Shown here piece after piece: positions 11,584 through 25,870 of a stretch of 64,000 bases of DNA (the stretch's first letter is position 1; each line of letters opens with the position of its first letter). The notes beneath the pieces are model-generated. The model was not told where the DNA came from. It saw only the letters and a list, made by a program, of their open reading frames with translations, and made no database searches. The position numbers and the translations under genes were made by a program. This DNA is from Turritopsis dohrnii (Eukaryota > Cnidaria > Hydrozoa > Anthoathecata > Oceaniidae). The stretch spans positions 1,550,001-1,614,000 of the forward strand of contig BQMF02000007.1 in assembly GCA_027922465.2 (NCBI GenBank), given 5' to 3'.

Positions 11584-12927
11584 TTACAATGAAGCCGATT
11601 GTTGAGAAGCAGTTGTGTAGCCTTGCAACGTTGCTGCATGGCTAAGTAAGTCCATACTGGGGAAAGAAAAACCACTAGTAGTCATCGGGTGAAACCACAT
11701 ATTCATGTTATCGTACATCGTTGTCGGTGCTGTTAACGGATGATGTGACGGTAAATACGCAGCTGTCGTTGTCGGTAAAGATGGAGACACGGCGCTTGGG
11801 GATTTTAACGTCTCGCCCCATGGTGTGGAATAAGGACTTACTCTGGAATCGGTGATAGTTCTGAATGCCGGTGGTGGATGGAGAGTGGAGGTTGCAGGAC
11901 TTACGTTCGCACCGGCTGCTTTCGCCATTTTTTTACATTTCGAGCGTTTGTTTTGAAACCAAATTTTAACTTGTGTTTGACTTAAGCCAAGACTAGCTAT
12001 TTAAAAAAATAAATAAATAAATTTTAAAGACAGTTCAATCACAGTAACGTGAGATGTTAAGATGTTAAATGAACCTCACCAGCTAATTCCGCTCTTTCTG
12101 GTAGTGCTAAATAACTGACATGGTGGAATTTCGTGTTTAATTCGCGTAGTTGGTAACTGCTATATATCGTCCTCGGTTTACGTGTTTTTCGTTTGCCGTC
12201 TGTTTTGGTTTTTGAGTTATTGTTGTCATCAGAATCAGTTTCAGATTCAATTTTGGTCATGCCTGAACGATATAAATGAAGAGAATAAAACATACATCAA
12301 AAAAATCAAAATAAACAAAATACATTGATTTTTACACACAAAAAAAGAAACAATCGAATAATTTTTTTAAATCGTGAAAAGGGTTGTACATTATTTGCAA
12401 TGTCATGAAAAGAAAAATTCCCAATCTTCTATCGAGGTGTTGTGAAAAATTTGTCGGTTCTTGTTTGATATTAATTACATTACAGTTGAAGTGTCCTTGG
12501 TGTATAGTCATTGGAGCCGAACAATTAAAAGGTGCCTTCTTAGATTTTTACCTTCAAATTGCTCCTTTGAGTTAAAAAAAAAAAAAAATTATTTTGCACA
12601 AGAACGGATATGAATTCAGATTTCATTTTTTGTGTAATGTAAAAATACAAGATTATTTATTAAATACGTACCGTTTTCTAATTTTATTTTGCTTCTGATT
12701 ATATCATCTTGCTGCTTGCCGGGCGAAACTGGTCTAATTTGAGATAGAGGCTGCATCTGTTGTTGTGCAAATTCCGGTAAAGTTAACGCTGGTGCATACA
12801 CATCGGAATATTTGCCGTCAAATCTTGGTAATTTCATTGCCGGTGTCCGCAACGCTGGAATATCGGTGAAGTTCTTCAGCTGCTCCGCGGTTGTGCCGAT
12901 TGAAATAGGAGTAGGGTTAACAACCAT
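11584..12927 (-). CDS. Dlx: Distal-less (Dlx) homeobox transcription factor, 3 exons
   Basis: Exons on the minus strand: 12927-12672, 12262-12080, 11996-11584; 852 nt, 283 residues. Donors are GTACGT and GTGAGG; acceptors are TTCAG and AATAG. Phases agree at both junctions. The homeodomain spans about residues 110-169 and carries Dlx hallmarks: RKPRTIYSS at its start, [11 protein letters not shown] before helix 3, and [12 protein letters not shown] as recognition helix. The second intron falls inside the homeodomain after ERAEL-A, a position and three-exon plan shared by Dlx genes generally. N-terminal and C-terminal regions are Ser/Thr/Pro/His-rich, with no other domain. Dlx proteins are nuclear factors binding TAAT-core sites; in cnidarians they are expressed in neural or ectodermal cells (family knowledge). 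No second homeobox gene is visible nearby, so it is not in a local Dlx pair here. Confidence 0.95.
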
Positions 12928-15900
12928 CTTTCTGCACTTTGCTCTTTACAAATAAACAATGAATTTGTATCTGGTACTTTTCGTTTGAGAAGGATTTAAA
13001 TATTGACTAAATGTTTTTCCAGAAGTAATTATTAGTTAATTGCTTCTATTAAAAATTAAATAAATATTTGTATCAAGTATGTTGTCACTCGTTTCAAAGC
13101 TTGTCTTTTGCTAGAATAAACTTTAATCTATGAACTCGTAGTCTTTATTAACAAGTTTATGCTTCGAGTATTCTCATTGGAATCGATTGACTTGCCATTT
13201 AAATAACTCAACTCATTTGCATAACAATAAGTTGTTATTCAAACAATAGTTTTAATTGTTGTTAACGATCTATTCTTTGATTGGGTGATTTTGTATTTTT
13301 ATTTTTTTCAAAATAAAACACGCTTGCGCAACTGACAAGCACATATGCATTAAAAAAGTTTTCTTTTAAACAAAGGGATGTTTTTCAATCATTCTTAATA
13401 ATCATGACGACGAAGAGATACGTAATATGATTATTGAAAAAAAAATGATTTCAATAAAGCCTATTATATGTTTTATTGTGTGATATCATAAGTGCGTGAT
13501 CTTGAAAATTTTGCCATTTTATGCAAAAAAAAATGTTTTATTTCATATGCATGTACGGAACTATCAGCACTTTCGATTATATTGTAGAGGGAGGGGGGAG
13601 TATGCGTCATCAGATCACAATGAGGGTGCGTGAAGCTTGATACATGATGGAATTTTTGCAAATGATTGAATTATATAAATCACATAATGAGTTACGTGAG
13701 TGTCTACTGCAAAAATACAAGTAGTTATTATAGGATAACTTCAATTATTTATGATAAATCAGCTGCAACTGACATTTGTAAAAAAAAATATAATTCAATT
13801 CAAACCTGTAAGAATGACATATCTGGATCTATTAGGCTTGTTAACTTATCAAAGTTTCAAGTATGTTATTCATCTGTTGCCTATGACACTCAGAAATTTT
13901 ATCAAAATGTTTTGAAGGCTAGTATATTCACACTAGATGGATGCATCAAGATAGAATGATAAGATAGGAGACAAAAGTGACTAAGCATTATTGTCACATG
14001 TTTATCTTAATCAAGATTTGTTTATCTTGTTTATACATGTAAACATAATGTAAAACCTTCCTCCCTTTTTTGTCCCACCCCCTCAACCAAAAAATTCCGC
14101 ATGATAGTAAAAAGACTATTGTTTCATGTCTGTTTATGGCTAGCCCGGAAAACCTTTTTATCTTTTCTTCTTAATTTGTGGGGAAAAAAACTACGTTGAA
14201 ATCGTGTTTTTGGGGGATATTTATCCTATAATCGTCTAGTGAAATAAAGAAGAGAAAGTTTAACAACGACATAAAGTATTATATGAATAGTGAAAATAGA
14301 AATAGATCTGAAATGTGAAATAGATCATTATCCTAATTATTTCAATTTGAGTATTGGTGCAAAGTGTAATTTCCACATCAAGAAATTAAAAAGAAGCAAT
14401 ACAGAATGGCTAATTTGCAATGTTGCAAGTAAATAATTGAAAGGTGAGTTGACACAATGTTAAGCTTCCCTCATAATTTTCTTTGCCTTGTTTAAGTAAT
14501 TAGGAATATTTTAAGTTTTATATTTATTTTTTGTAAAGTTTTTAATTCCAACTGGTTCCATAAAAACATACTTGACCAAATTCTAATTTTAAAGCCATCC
14601 TTTAGTTTAGTAAACATATATCGTTACTAGTTCATGGTCAGCAAATGATGTTTTTTCTGATAAGAACAGAAAATTAGAATGGAGCTCGCCACTTCTTAAC
14701 GTTTTCAATTTTCAAGCTTAAAAATGTCATAATTCCTCTAGTAATAAATCTGTCGCATCGTTTTAAAATATCTTTTAGATATCTTTTAAAGTGTTCTTAA
14801 CATTGAAGTTTTCTGTTTATAGGTATTATAGGTATATTTGTTTTTGTTGGCAAAAGAAACATCCTTAGTGGCTGATTTCCAGTCGGTCCTTTTGTTATAC
14901 CGCTCATTAGATCCGTTTTATATTGACTGTTCACAAAACTTGTGACTAAAGATATAACACCAAAAAATGTGCCGAGACTATAATGACGCATTATAGGAAT
15001 TTCCTTTTCTTTATTGAAAAAGACAAACGAAATGTCACACGGTGTGTAAGTAATTCCGAATATTTTTACGAGAACCACAAAATGCCATATATCGTATTTA
15101 TTCGGAGCCACTGCCATCTAATGTCTACCATCTATCAAACTATTCTCCTTCTCTGAATAAAGATGCGCGTTGAAGGATTAGTTATTGTCAGTCGATTTAC
15201 TAATTACTTTTGAGGTCTATTGTGTTTTGCCATGATTAACGGCTTTGTTGTGTTTGATAAAAAATTAAGAAAAACAGGATGTAACAAGCCCTTAACGAGT
15301 TTTCATGTCTCCATTTTTTACGAACGGAAATTTGTTGCAGAATTTTTCCCAGCTTCGTCAAAAGCTAATTTAAAAATAAAAGTTTTTCTTATTTATTTAC
15401 AATATTGCAGATGCTAGTGTTGTTTGATTGTTTACATGTAAACAAGAACAATTACTTTTTAAGAATAAACAACCATTTTCTGATAAATAGGTTCTACTTA
15501 TACATATATCAACAAAAATATGGATTTATAAATGTTTATTAACTAAAATTTCTTTTCAAATCTAAATAGACTTTTTGAAATGCCATTACATTTTATTGAA
15601 TTAACCTTCTCAAAGATTATGTACGACAATAGAATATCTAAAACATTCAAGGACTATATTGATGATCTTTTGGGATCTGAAACTTATCTAAAGTCTACGT
15701 TCCCTCTTCTATTGTCAATATTTTGCAAATCCAATTTCTTCAATGATTTTTTACTGATACTCAAAAATATTCTAAATTGTGTTTTAGAGTTAACTTCTGG
15801 TAGATCCGGGAAATGAGTTCTATGCGTTCATGACTATTCATATATTTCTTTGGAGAGGAACAACTTTGGCTTTAAAATTTTTTTAATATAATTAGAAAAT

Positions 15901-18900
15901 TACGGGTGATAATTAAATCAAAATTTGATATAAATATTTAAAGAAGAAAAACGTTGAAAGTATAATTATAGCATAAAATTAATTACAGGTCATCGATATA
16001 TAAAGACCGTTAGCATTTTCTTTAATTGCACATCCAAAACTTTTTTCATTTAATTTGCTCTGATTGACTGAACCACGTTTTACCATACCATGCTGAGGAT
16101 GTCGAAACCATATGTTATAAGTTTATACCCAACGACTTGCGTTAAGATATAACATCATAACAGCATATACGGTTGACTTCAACATGACATCAGCATAATA
16201 CTATTAAGTCAAAAAGTGTTGTTTTGCTTGAGAAATTTTTATTTCCAGTAACAAATTTTTCATCACTAATCATGATTTAGCATAAGTGATTGCTCATCAG
16301 GTAAAAGCACATATATTTTGTCATTACTTTCCATAGTGTCGGAACCCTGGAAGAAAAATGAAATATTTCTTGGTTTTAGTATGGGAGTGTTTGAATACAC
16401 TGTTGGATAGTGCTTTAATGATTTCGAGTGACTTTAAATCGCTAGTGTTCGCTTCTCTTTCACCATTAGATTACAGGAGAACATTACAGAGGGATTAATT
16501 TGGCATTAAACAAGGTGTGACATAAAATAAATAAACAAATCAATAAATTCATCCTTAGTTTGCTTTTGTTGTGTTTTTATCAAACCTTGACAAAAAAGAC
16601 GACATCAAGCTTAACGTACTTGAAAGCTATAGACGTCACCGTGTTTGATAATTCTATTAATTCATCAAGATGCGTCATTATGAATACCTGTCCTTTTATC
16701 ATGCTTTGTAAAAGGTCCTTCTCTGATAAGCTTTTAATCTGAGGACTGTATGTGAGATGATAAGCACACAGGATTTTTATTGTCGTCGTTTTAATCTGCC
16801 TATAATATTTTTCATAGCATATATAACCTTGAGAAGAAGTATGATGGCCATGATGTGCGTCACCGTGAAAACATCCCACACGCAATTTTCAAGATTTGCT
16901 TGATTAAGTGACCAGTACTCATCGAAGTGTGTGCATTAATTCATGTTTGTTAAACTGACTTTAGATTAAACTAATATTTAGTAAAACAAAAAACTTGCAA
17001 ACGAAAATAGTGCACTATCTTTGCCCCCATCTTCGTTATATCGATGTAACATGTAATAAAATACTGTTTGATAAGCATTTCTTCTTTTATGATACAGTAC
17101 TGTCCAATTTCATGAATTTTTGGTAAACGCCCATCTGAAACGCCCATCTGAATAAGAAAACCCAACAATAACAGAATTTCTTTAATGAATTATATAAACA
17201 ATTTTAGCTACATTCGTTTTCCAATCACAAATCGTAGCGAAGAGAAAAAGCTTATTTAGTATTTTGTCTCAAACGTTAAACATCTAACATCCAATATTTC
17301 AATATGTACACGTGCGAGTAGATATGTAGAATATTCTGGTTCGTAATTGGAAATATCGGTCATTAGTTAGCGGCTACACCTACTTATCATTTTTATAACT
17401 TTTATCCACGACATTATAAGCGGAAAGATATTGGTAATTTCGATTGGTTATGTAAAACGTTTCGATGACGTAAAACCTTGTTAATTCGACAAGGAGAGAA
17501 ATATTACCGAGACATTTGTGGCTTTGCACGTGGTCTTCTTGGCTTGTCATTTTACCTACCACGGCAAAATAGATAGGAAAAAATATTGAAACGTAAAATA
17601 ATTTAGATAAAAAACGTCATTTCTCTGCTTTTAAACCTAACCTAGATCAACCTTGATATTTGTGAAACCGGATATGAAAACCTTTTTTTAAAAATATTTT
17701 TTGGTTGTAACTATATTGACTTTTCAGATTTCTCAAAACGATAGTGTTTACAGTGTCCATAGGCTTGATCAACGAACGCCCTGTTGAGTGTTATGGAACC
17801 TTCAAGCCCATTTCCTCTCCAAGTCTCCCTTGGAATCTGATTTGCAATAAGGATAGCTACGAAGGTGTTTTTTTATCTGTCCTTTCCAGCACATAATTCG
17901 TTTATGAGTTAAAAATCTCATCATTCGGCCTTACAAATGGTGGTTAAAGGCGCTTTTATGCATGGGTTATGATTCTAAGGACGCATGTTTTGATTGCCAA
18001 CACGGTGAAGAAACCACAAGTATTCATTCTTAAACGCAATTAAGCGTAAAAAACAATCTACTGCGTCGCACTATCACCCCAAATTTCAACCACAAATTTG
18101 CATTTGGTTTTCAGTGATCAAAAATATTTTGGTACAGTTATCAAAACCACAGGTAGACGAGGTGAACTCGTTAATTTTCTGAATGTCAATGTTCCTTAGA
18201 AACCAGATCAATTTTGAGATGTAATTGCCAATTACCATCACAGTTTTGACAATTAATGTGATGAACTGGCACCAACAAAATCAAAACAACAAAATTATTT
18301 GCATTGCTTTTTTTTATTTCAAGCTAAAAATAAAGTATGTTTGGCGAAGATTAAAAGCAGGTGGCGGTCAATCACTCTCCTATAATAGATAATTACACGC
18401 CCAAAAAGGTTTCTGAAAGGAGATTCATGTTTGAGTTTTTAAAAGTGTGATAATATTAATATTTAGGGAAATTGATTTTTTTTATCAAATAACCCTAATT
18501 TGTTTTCCCCCTTCTTCAACATCGTTGATTATGTACAACGTGCTAAATGTTTAGTTCGGGCCTAATTGTGCTTTCCTAAATTATTATCAAGAAGATTCAT
18601 TTTGCTTCTTCTCAAATAGAAGGGGTATTTGTGTGTCAATGTATACCCAGCATCCTCCTGCTCGCATGTCCCGTCATTCTCTCTGTTTCTCTCCCATGCC
18701 CTCAAATCACTAGGTTCCCCGTATTGATCCCCTCACAGTCCTTTATAATTAGCTAAATCTTCGGTAAGAAAGAAACTATTGCAAGCAGGGAAATTGCAAA
18801 TAGAACTATCTTGCCACTATTTTAAGGCTTTGAATTTAATAATAGCCTGGTGACAACACGTAAAAGTTAATTGAATTAAATGCTTCGTTCTTTCACCTAT

Positions 18901-21900
18901 CGTTGCGTAAATTCATTGCAAGATAATTGAAGTTGTAATGATTTTCTGACAAATCCATTAACCTATTGCAATTACATTAGAAAACCTAATTGAACCTATT
19001 CCCCAAGGGTATTTCTTTTTGAATACCTTTTGAATGCTCCGAATGTTATGAAATTTATTGACGTATTGATCTTCAATTACAGATCTTTGTGAGTCTTTTT
19101 CTCCTCTTTCCCCTTTTTATACAGGACAGGAAATTGTTGATCACCCTTTGCATCGTCATTGTCATTGTTTTCTTTTATTTACACTTCGAAATGTTTCAAT
19201 GAAAAATAAACGATAATAAAGATTGTAAGTTGCAGTTAAAGGGAAATTCATTTTATGGTGAATGTGTCCAGAGATATTGACTATGTCTAGTGATTAAGTA
19301 AGATGTATCTCTTTGCAACCAAATAAGAGAACGATGCACACGCAATGACCGGGGCATTTGCAATTCTTGGGCCACTTTCTACAAGGTGCTTTTTTCATGG
19401 TATTTTTTGATTTTGCAAGTCATACTCACAAGCGATTTTTTTCCTTGGAAACAATTTCTTTATTCTTTTCAATTACATCGTCATTAGCGTGCTGGGGCAA
19501 CTAACATCTCACATTTATTATCTAATCTATGCCGCATCATTTGCCACAAAGAATAAAGTTTGTTATGTCTGACATTTGAGATAATTGTAAAATCAACGAT
19601 AACGGTTTCTTCTTCTATCATTGACAGAGAAATACTGTTCCCAAAGTTGCGCCGCTGGCCCCACTGACTCCGTGACTGCAGGAATAGTAAATGAATAAGC
19701 ACCGTAACTAAAAGAAATTGAATTAGTTACTTCAGCCAATATAACTCAAATTTTTTTAGCCTCGGAATATTGTTTGAACCTTTTTAGCAACCAAGCTAAT
19801 ATCTGTAATGTATTTCACCATATATTATAAATATTATATATTATATATTATAAATTGTGTATTATATATAATATATAGATAGAAAGATAGAAGAGAGAGA
19901 AACGATAATATATTATATATTATATATTAGTGTATTTCAAACAGAAACAGCCACACAAGCAGGCATAGGGAAATAAAAATCATTAGCCACAAGCAGGCAT
20001 AGGGAAATAAAAATCATTAGCGAAGGAGAGAGAAACGATATCGAGGAGGAGAGCAGTGAATCATCTAAAGATTCATGTGTCGTCACATGACACAATTACT
20101 TGATAAGCATAAAAAAGATTTGTCCAAAAGATGTCCAATTGCTGCTAAAAAATCCAGTCCTTACTTTTTGAGCAGGAAATTTGATCTTAGCATCAATCAC
20201 AAATGCATTATTATTCGACATCTTTTCTCGGTTTTTTGTCGGTTTTTTTGTTGGTTTTTTTTATCTTTTGTTAAAAATGAAATTGCCACGTATCTGAAAT
20301 AAGAAAATACGCGAAAATACGCGGAAAAAAGAAGGAAATTTCGAAGCTCCACGATGGTGTTCTTGCAAAACCATTATGAATCATAATGGCAGACTGTGGC
20401 GCCAGTAGACTGTAATCAACGCGTAACTATAAGTCATTTTGACATTTTTAACATAGCATACTTCTATTGATAATGCCAAAACGAACGCAATTAAGAATTT
20501 TTAATGAATAATCAACAAGAAGGGTATTGTTTTGTTTAGCACAATCAATCAATCAATGATTTGACAAGATGCTGTATGTGTGTATCTTAGTTGAGGAAAT
20601 TGATTGTTAATGGAAAGAAAGAAAAAATAAATAAATAAGAAAGAACGAGAAGCGTTGAAGATTTGTTTAAAAATAGATTGTTACTTTAGCGAATAATTAT
20701 GTATTTTCCATCTGTTGTTCTGTAATTCATTCATTTTGAACTGTTCTTTTTGATCAAGAAGTAAACGACATCGATGTCGATGTTCGACATGGCTCTCTTT
20801 AAAAGCCATTGCATCGTTCCATTCCAGTTCTTCAACTTGTTCGAAACAACTTACCATTTTATGCTCGCATTTTGATTATTGATTTTTTTTATCCACGCAA
20901 AACATCGACCAACTATCTCCAATAATTTGATTTCCCGGATCTTCGCAAATTTACCTAATATTCAAAATATTTTCCTGACCGACCTCAGAATGGAATACTT
21001 AAAACATACTTCATCGTGTAAACACGTCAAAGAATAAACAAACTTTTCGAATTGGCAAAACAAATTACACGTTAGTTGTTTCCTGGTATTAGCACTAAAT
21101 TCCTTTTTGATTGAAAAAAAAATACTCTGGGCAAACCTTATAAGGTAAAAAGTGCAATTAAATGAATTATAAAAACTTGTAAGAGACAAAATTGAAAAAT
21201 AATGAAAGTCATTCATGAATTATTTAATCAGCATTATTGATTTTGTTGTTGTTGTTTTTATAACTGCTTAATTTAAGGAAGAACGCATTGCATGCAGGTA
21301 TGCATATAGATTGACCCCGTGTAATACCAATACGTCATGCTTCAAAACAATTTGCGGAATGTCTGAACTTTTTTGTTGTAATCAGTAACAAGGTAGACTA
21401 AATAACAGTATCGAAACAAGAAAATCTGTTTAAACTAAATTGAATTTTCGCATCGAATCAGGGCTAGGTCAAAACAAGTGTTACAAAAAGTTATATAGAA
21501 AAGGCTAAAAGCGGTACAACTTGCTACAATTGATATGGGAATACACAATAATCTACATAATAAAATTTTATTTTACGCAGCCATTTTATAGCCTTTTCTC
21601 ATTTCTCATTTCAAAACGACGAATGAGGAAAAATGAAAACATTGATAAGTTGTATGCCATTTCATAGCTGGTTCTTTTAAAACGCAGATGTTGGATGGGT
21701 GCAGTCATCAATCTCCTTCATTACGTCATCATATCTTCTTCATCACGTCCACAAAAGTAATTTTAGAATTGTAGTGGGTTTGTCAATGATAAGAAAATCA
21801 GTCGTTAAATCAGATCGTCATAATAACTTTCAGTCAGTCAATTACAGGCTCCCTCCTCAATGACGTCAAAAGGTTCTTAAGAATATCACTGCTCCACGTG

Positions 21901-23613
21901 AGCGTACAATTTTTACGATATAGACCCCTTTTCAAAGCTTCTCTTGTCACCAATATTTTACAAACTTTCGTGGGGGGGAGGAAAGAGAATAACTTCCGTC
22001 CGTGTTGCTAGTGAAAATGAATGCATTATAACACACATCATTAGAAGTTGGTCACTAGACCTCCATAAATGTTTGAAAGTTCTGTTGATAATTTTTATGC
22101 GTTTTTTAACTTGTGCGAGTTTTATAGTCTCAGTAAAAATCAAACTAAAAAGATTTTATCACTCCGAGAAATGTTTGTTTACTGCAGATAGCGTTCTTTA
22201 TCGTTTTCATTAAGACAGTAATTGCTGCCATTTCTATTCTCTGAACATGCGGTCTGTTCCAATTTGCATACTTTTGATTTCTTTGTTGATAGACGAACTT
22301 CAAAAAGATAATCTAGTCCTGGTATTTTTCATAAGTTTAGTTGGGAGAACTTTTCCCTCCTTTTTTTCTTCTGTGTAACCTACATTTGCCAACCTAAGCC
22401 ACTGCAGTCTGTATGTAGTCTTATGGACATTTTCACTTGTAGTCCGTTTAAGGCCGCTTCACACTGAATGATAGTTGACTATTTTTCTCTAACACAGGCT
22501 GCTGATAAACTATGGAAACGTCTTTCCCTCAAAAGTAAAAACAAAGAAGCCATGGCTTAAATTGATTTGATTTAAATGATTTTATCGTTAGGAAAAGCTC
22601 TTTTGCTAACGAATCAATTTCGTGGTTTGTTGATAAATGAAAAGACCTTAAAAAGAAGTTTCTGCCGCTCTCCATCATTGCTTTCCATCATTGACTAACT
22701 ATCCCTCCTGTCGTTTATTATCGCTCTAGTGGGAGCTAAGCTGACAGAATTCATCTGAGGGCTATCGAAACTCTTGAAAACCAACAGGGTTGGGAGTGAG
22801 AATATTTTTTACGATTTAAAGCAACACATTGTACCAACTCACTAGTACTACATCCTCATCACTAGTACTTCATCCTCATCAAACCAACATCTGTGCGTAA
22901 TATTTTCATTTTATATTGTTGGTGCACTGAAAAAAGAAGCAATATAGCAATATATAGAGTACGTGTAGTTTCTGGTCAATAAAATATTGTCCAGGTTTCC
23001 TTTGGTAGTAAACTGCCAACTAAAAGCTTGTTTATAGCTACTATCCTTCCCGATTTGGCTCCTATCGTGTTCGATCAAAGCGTATGCCGCATATCATTAA
23101 GTTTGCTTAAGTATGAAAGCATGTTCAACAAAACTCATTATGCGGTCTACGCTTGATGAAACACAAAGCAAACACAAGTATATAACTTTGTCGTGAAGTG
23201 ACTGTTTCAAACTTCTACGTGCCATATCTGAAACAATATTTTCATTGGTAAACGATATGATAAGCTGGACTCTCGATACAACGAACCATAAAACAAAATC
23301 AAACAGTATTCTGATTGTTTCACAAGAAAGAAAATTTGGGGTTTGGTTTGTAAAATCATGATGCTCGTTTTAAAGGGGTTCATCATACCGAAATTTTAAT
23401 GTATGATCATGAATTTTGAAACACGTTTTCTTATTTATTTACATTGTTTTCAAATGCTTCTTGGTACATGAAGTATGCGAGCACTTGAAAATGATGATCA
23501 ATATAGAAAACTCAGAGGTTGATCTGTTATTCTATGCTGTTTAGATAACAACACAACAAGCAACGTACTGTCTTTCTTCGTCTTCCATAGATTTTGCTTA
23601 ACACACATCTGTA
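12928..23613. other. 10.7-kb gene desert upstream of Dlx
   Basis: No protein gene or RNA gene could be supported. The region has long AT-rich tracts, an AT microsatellite at about 19826-19930, a 33-bp tandem duplication at 19954-20021, a doubled ACGCCCATCTGAA at 17130-17155, and a doubled ACTAGTACTNCATCCTCATC at 22843-22880. Open frames at 13666-13959, 14797-15117 (minus) and 15580-15816 were inspected; none has a recognisable domain. The Dlx promoter should be within the first few hundred bases left of this block. Confidence 0.4.
19954..20021. repeat. 33-bp tandem duplication
   Basis: Two adjacent copies of a unit starting CACAAGCAGGCATAGGG, immediately after an AT microsatellite. Confidence 0.85.
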
Positions 23614-24250
23614 CTGCCAGTAAATGTCGCAAACGCCATTAAATGTCCCAAAATTGCCAGTAAGTGTCGCAAAATCGCCAGTAAGTGTCGCAACAGTAAA
23701 TGTCGCAAAAAATTAAAAATCAACAGTAAATGTCGTAACTTTATAATTTCGATTTCTAACCAATATCTTTTCCATCCTTGTCTTGAACTTGACACTGATT
23801 ATTCTGATCAAGATGTCGTACTACTCATCGCACAGTGCGCTGATGGACCTACACGACATGTCACAGAGATTGCAAAATATAAAAATAAGACAGCTATAAT
23901 TTTCAACATTATGTTTCACTTAGCAAGTTACTTTTACTTTTTTCGCTAATACTACTAGTTACTCTATGCTTCAAGATTTCCCAAAGTGAGTCCTGACCGA
24001 TTGATTTAAGCAACAAGTCTTTCCTTGTCATACCCTCCACATTATATGATAACTTTGTGTGAGTTTGCGACATTTGCTGTTGATTTTGAAAACATTACGA
24101 CATTTATTGTTAAAAAAAATTAAAACGAATGAAAATTCTAGTTGCGACACTTACTGGCGATTTTGCGACACTTACTGTTGAATTGCGACACTTACTGGCA
24201 ATTTTGCGACATTTACTGGCGTTTGCGGCGATTGCGACATTTACTGGCAG
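23614..24250. mobile_element. TA-flanked MITE with iterated TGTCGC/GCGACA end motifs
   Basis: 637 bp bounded by TA on both sides (23612-23613, 24251-24252). The termini CTGCCAGTAAATGTCGCAA form an inverted pair. About six copies of a GCCAGTAAATGTCGC-like motif lie in one orientation within the first 130 bp, and about seven in the opposite orientation in the last 190 bp. No coding sequence is present. Iterated subterminal motifs usually are transposase-binding sites, so this is probably a non-autonomous element of a TA-targeting (Tc1/mariner-pogo type) transposase; the partner transposase is not identified here. Confidence 0.85.
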
Positions 24251-24462
24251 TACAACATCTCCGATGATTTTACTGAAAAGAACTCACCAAAAAATTTATT
24301 CAATAAACGCCAGGTTTGCGATGAAAATCAATTCCAATACACATTTTTGAGTTTTGTGTCCGAACGATTTTGAGAAGACCTTACACAAGGAATAAGAGAA
24401 TGTGAAAAAAGAACTTAGCCCAATAGGAGACAATGCTGTTTTACAGAAATGCCTCAATAGTG

Positions 24463-24500
24463 ATTCAAGTATCACGGCAATATTGTCGTGATACTTGAAT
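24463..24500. repeat. 38-bp near-perfect palindrome
   Basis: Reads the same on both strands except one symmetric G/T pair: arms ATTCAAGTATCACG and its complement around a central CAATATTG. In RNA the odd pair would be a G-U wobble, so the whole can form one hairpin. Confidence 0.85.
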
Positions 24501-25081
24501 TTGAGTTTGGACTGACAAATAACCACAACGCACTTTTTATATCCGTTTCCAGGAACGTTGGGAATATATTTGCCAGCTATCGGGTTTGCTGTAAAAAACA
24601 TAGATATTTGATTTGTGATATAAACTGTATTTCCCTCTCCCCTTGCCATTTTTACAAAATAGTCATTATCATTTCGTTTGACTATAAAGCTAAACTTTCT
24701 TTTTTTTGTAGTGTCACTCCCAAAGTGGAAATATGCTTATGCTATCAATAAATTATCACCATCACTTTCGTGTATCAGTTGTTGTTCTTCTTAATCGTCA
24801 TTGTAACTTGACATTTTATCCTCACCATTGCTGATGGATTTATTTGAAGGTAAAAGCGATAACAAATAAGCATTTACAACCACCAATACTGTCATAATTT
24901 TGCTTTTGTGCAAAATGCTGAAAAATGATGCTTACTGAACCCATATGAATTCACAATAATTTCCCTAAACAAAAAAACCTTCTTCATAAACATCACACAT
25001 GACTTTTCTACGGAAGCGGAAAAGGGCCAATTCAAATTTTTTGATAAAATCTCAATTTCAATGGTCAAAACCGATTTTCAA

Positions 25082-25117
<36 letters not shown>

Positions 25118-25583
25118 CGATATATTTCCTGCATCCATCAATATGGTTCTTCTTACAGAGAAAGCGTATAGGATAAAATATATATGCATGATGTTACGTA
25201 TAATGTATAAAAACGTATAATAATAAATATTACGGACATAACTTATACTAAATTAGATTAAATTAAGAAATAGGCTAACAAGGTAGAAGGGTTGAGTGGG
25301 TGTCGCAGTAAGTTGGATAATGAAGCTTGTAATATAAAATAATTGTAACTTGGGTTACAAATGGTACGCATCAATAGAATAGAGCAAGACTCGATAAAAA
25401 AAAGGAAAGTAATGCTAACAGATGAAAATAATAATATTATTAGAATTAAAAATATGTTATTGATTTGAGTAAACCCGAGCAAGTTTAAATCTACATTTCA
25501 AATTCTAAAATCCGTTTTAATGTATCCACATTTTTATTTTCAAATTCGGATTATAGGAAATCGGTAATCGGAGTTACATATTA
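24501..25583. other. Unassigned DNA left of the HIRAN/pogo element
   Basis: No gene recognised. Holds a 31-base T run at 25084-25114. Open frames on both strands (for example 24488-24751) show no domain. Confidence 0.4.
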
Positions 25584-25870
25584 CTTTAAGGGCAGAAACA
25601 TTCACGGGCAGAAACTTTCGCGTTTTTTGGTCATTTTCGCGAAAGTTTCTGCCATTTTAAATATTTTAGGCCAAAAACGCGAAAGTTTTTTCCGCGAAAT
25701 TTGTACATTTTTTAAAAAACGCGAAAGTTTTTTCAAGGTAAAAAAAATCATTTTTTGAACCGAAAAACATCTGCAAGTAAAAAAAACTGTTTTTAAACCA
25801 CCAACAACTGAAAAAAATCTAAGAAAATTAACAAAACTCAGGTATTTATTACATATTTTGTTTTCTTTTA

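Noticed and set aside
14797..15117. 106-residue minus-strand frame starting MAVAPNKYDIW
   Set aside because: No domain, no neighbouring exons and AT-rich codons; cannot be told from chance.
15580..15816. 78-residue plus-strand frame with YIDDLLGSE
   Set aside because: Superficial resemblance to a YIDD/YVDD RT motif, but no other RT blocks around it.
19826..19930. Possible CRISPR-like or origin-like repeat array
   Set aside because: It is an AT microsatellite without regular spacers; the genome is eukaryotic.
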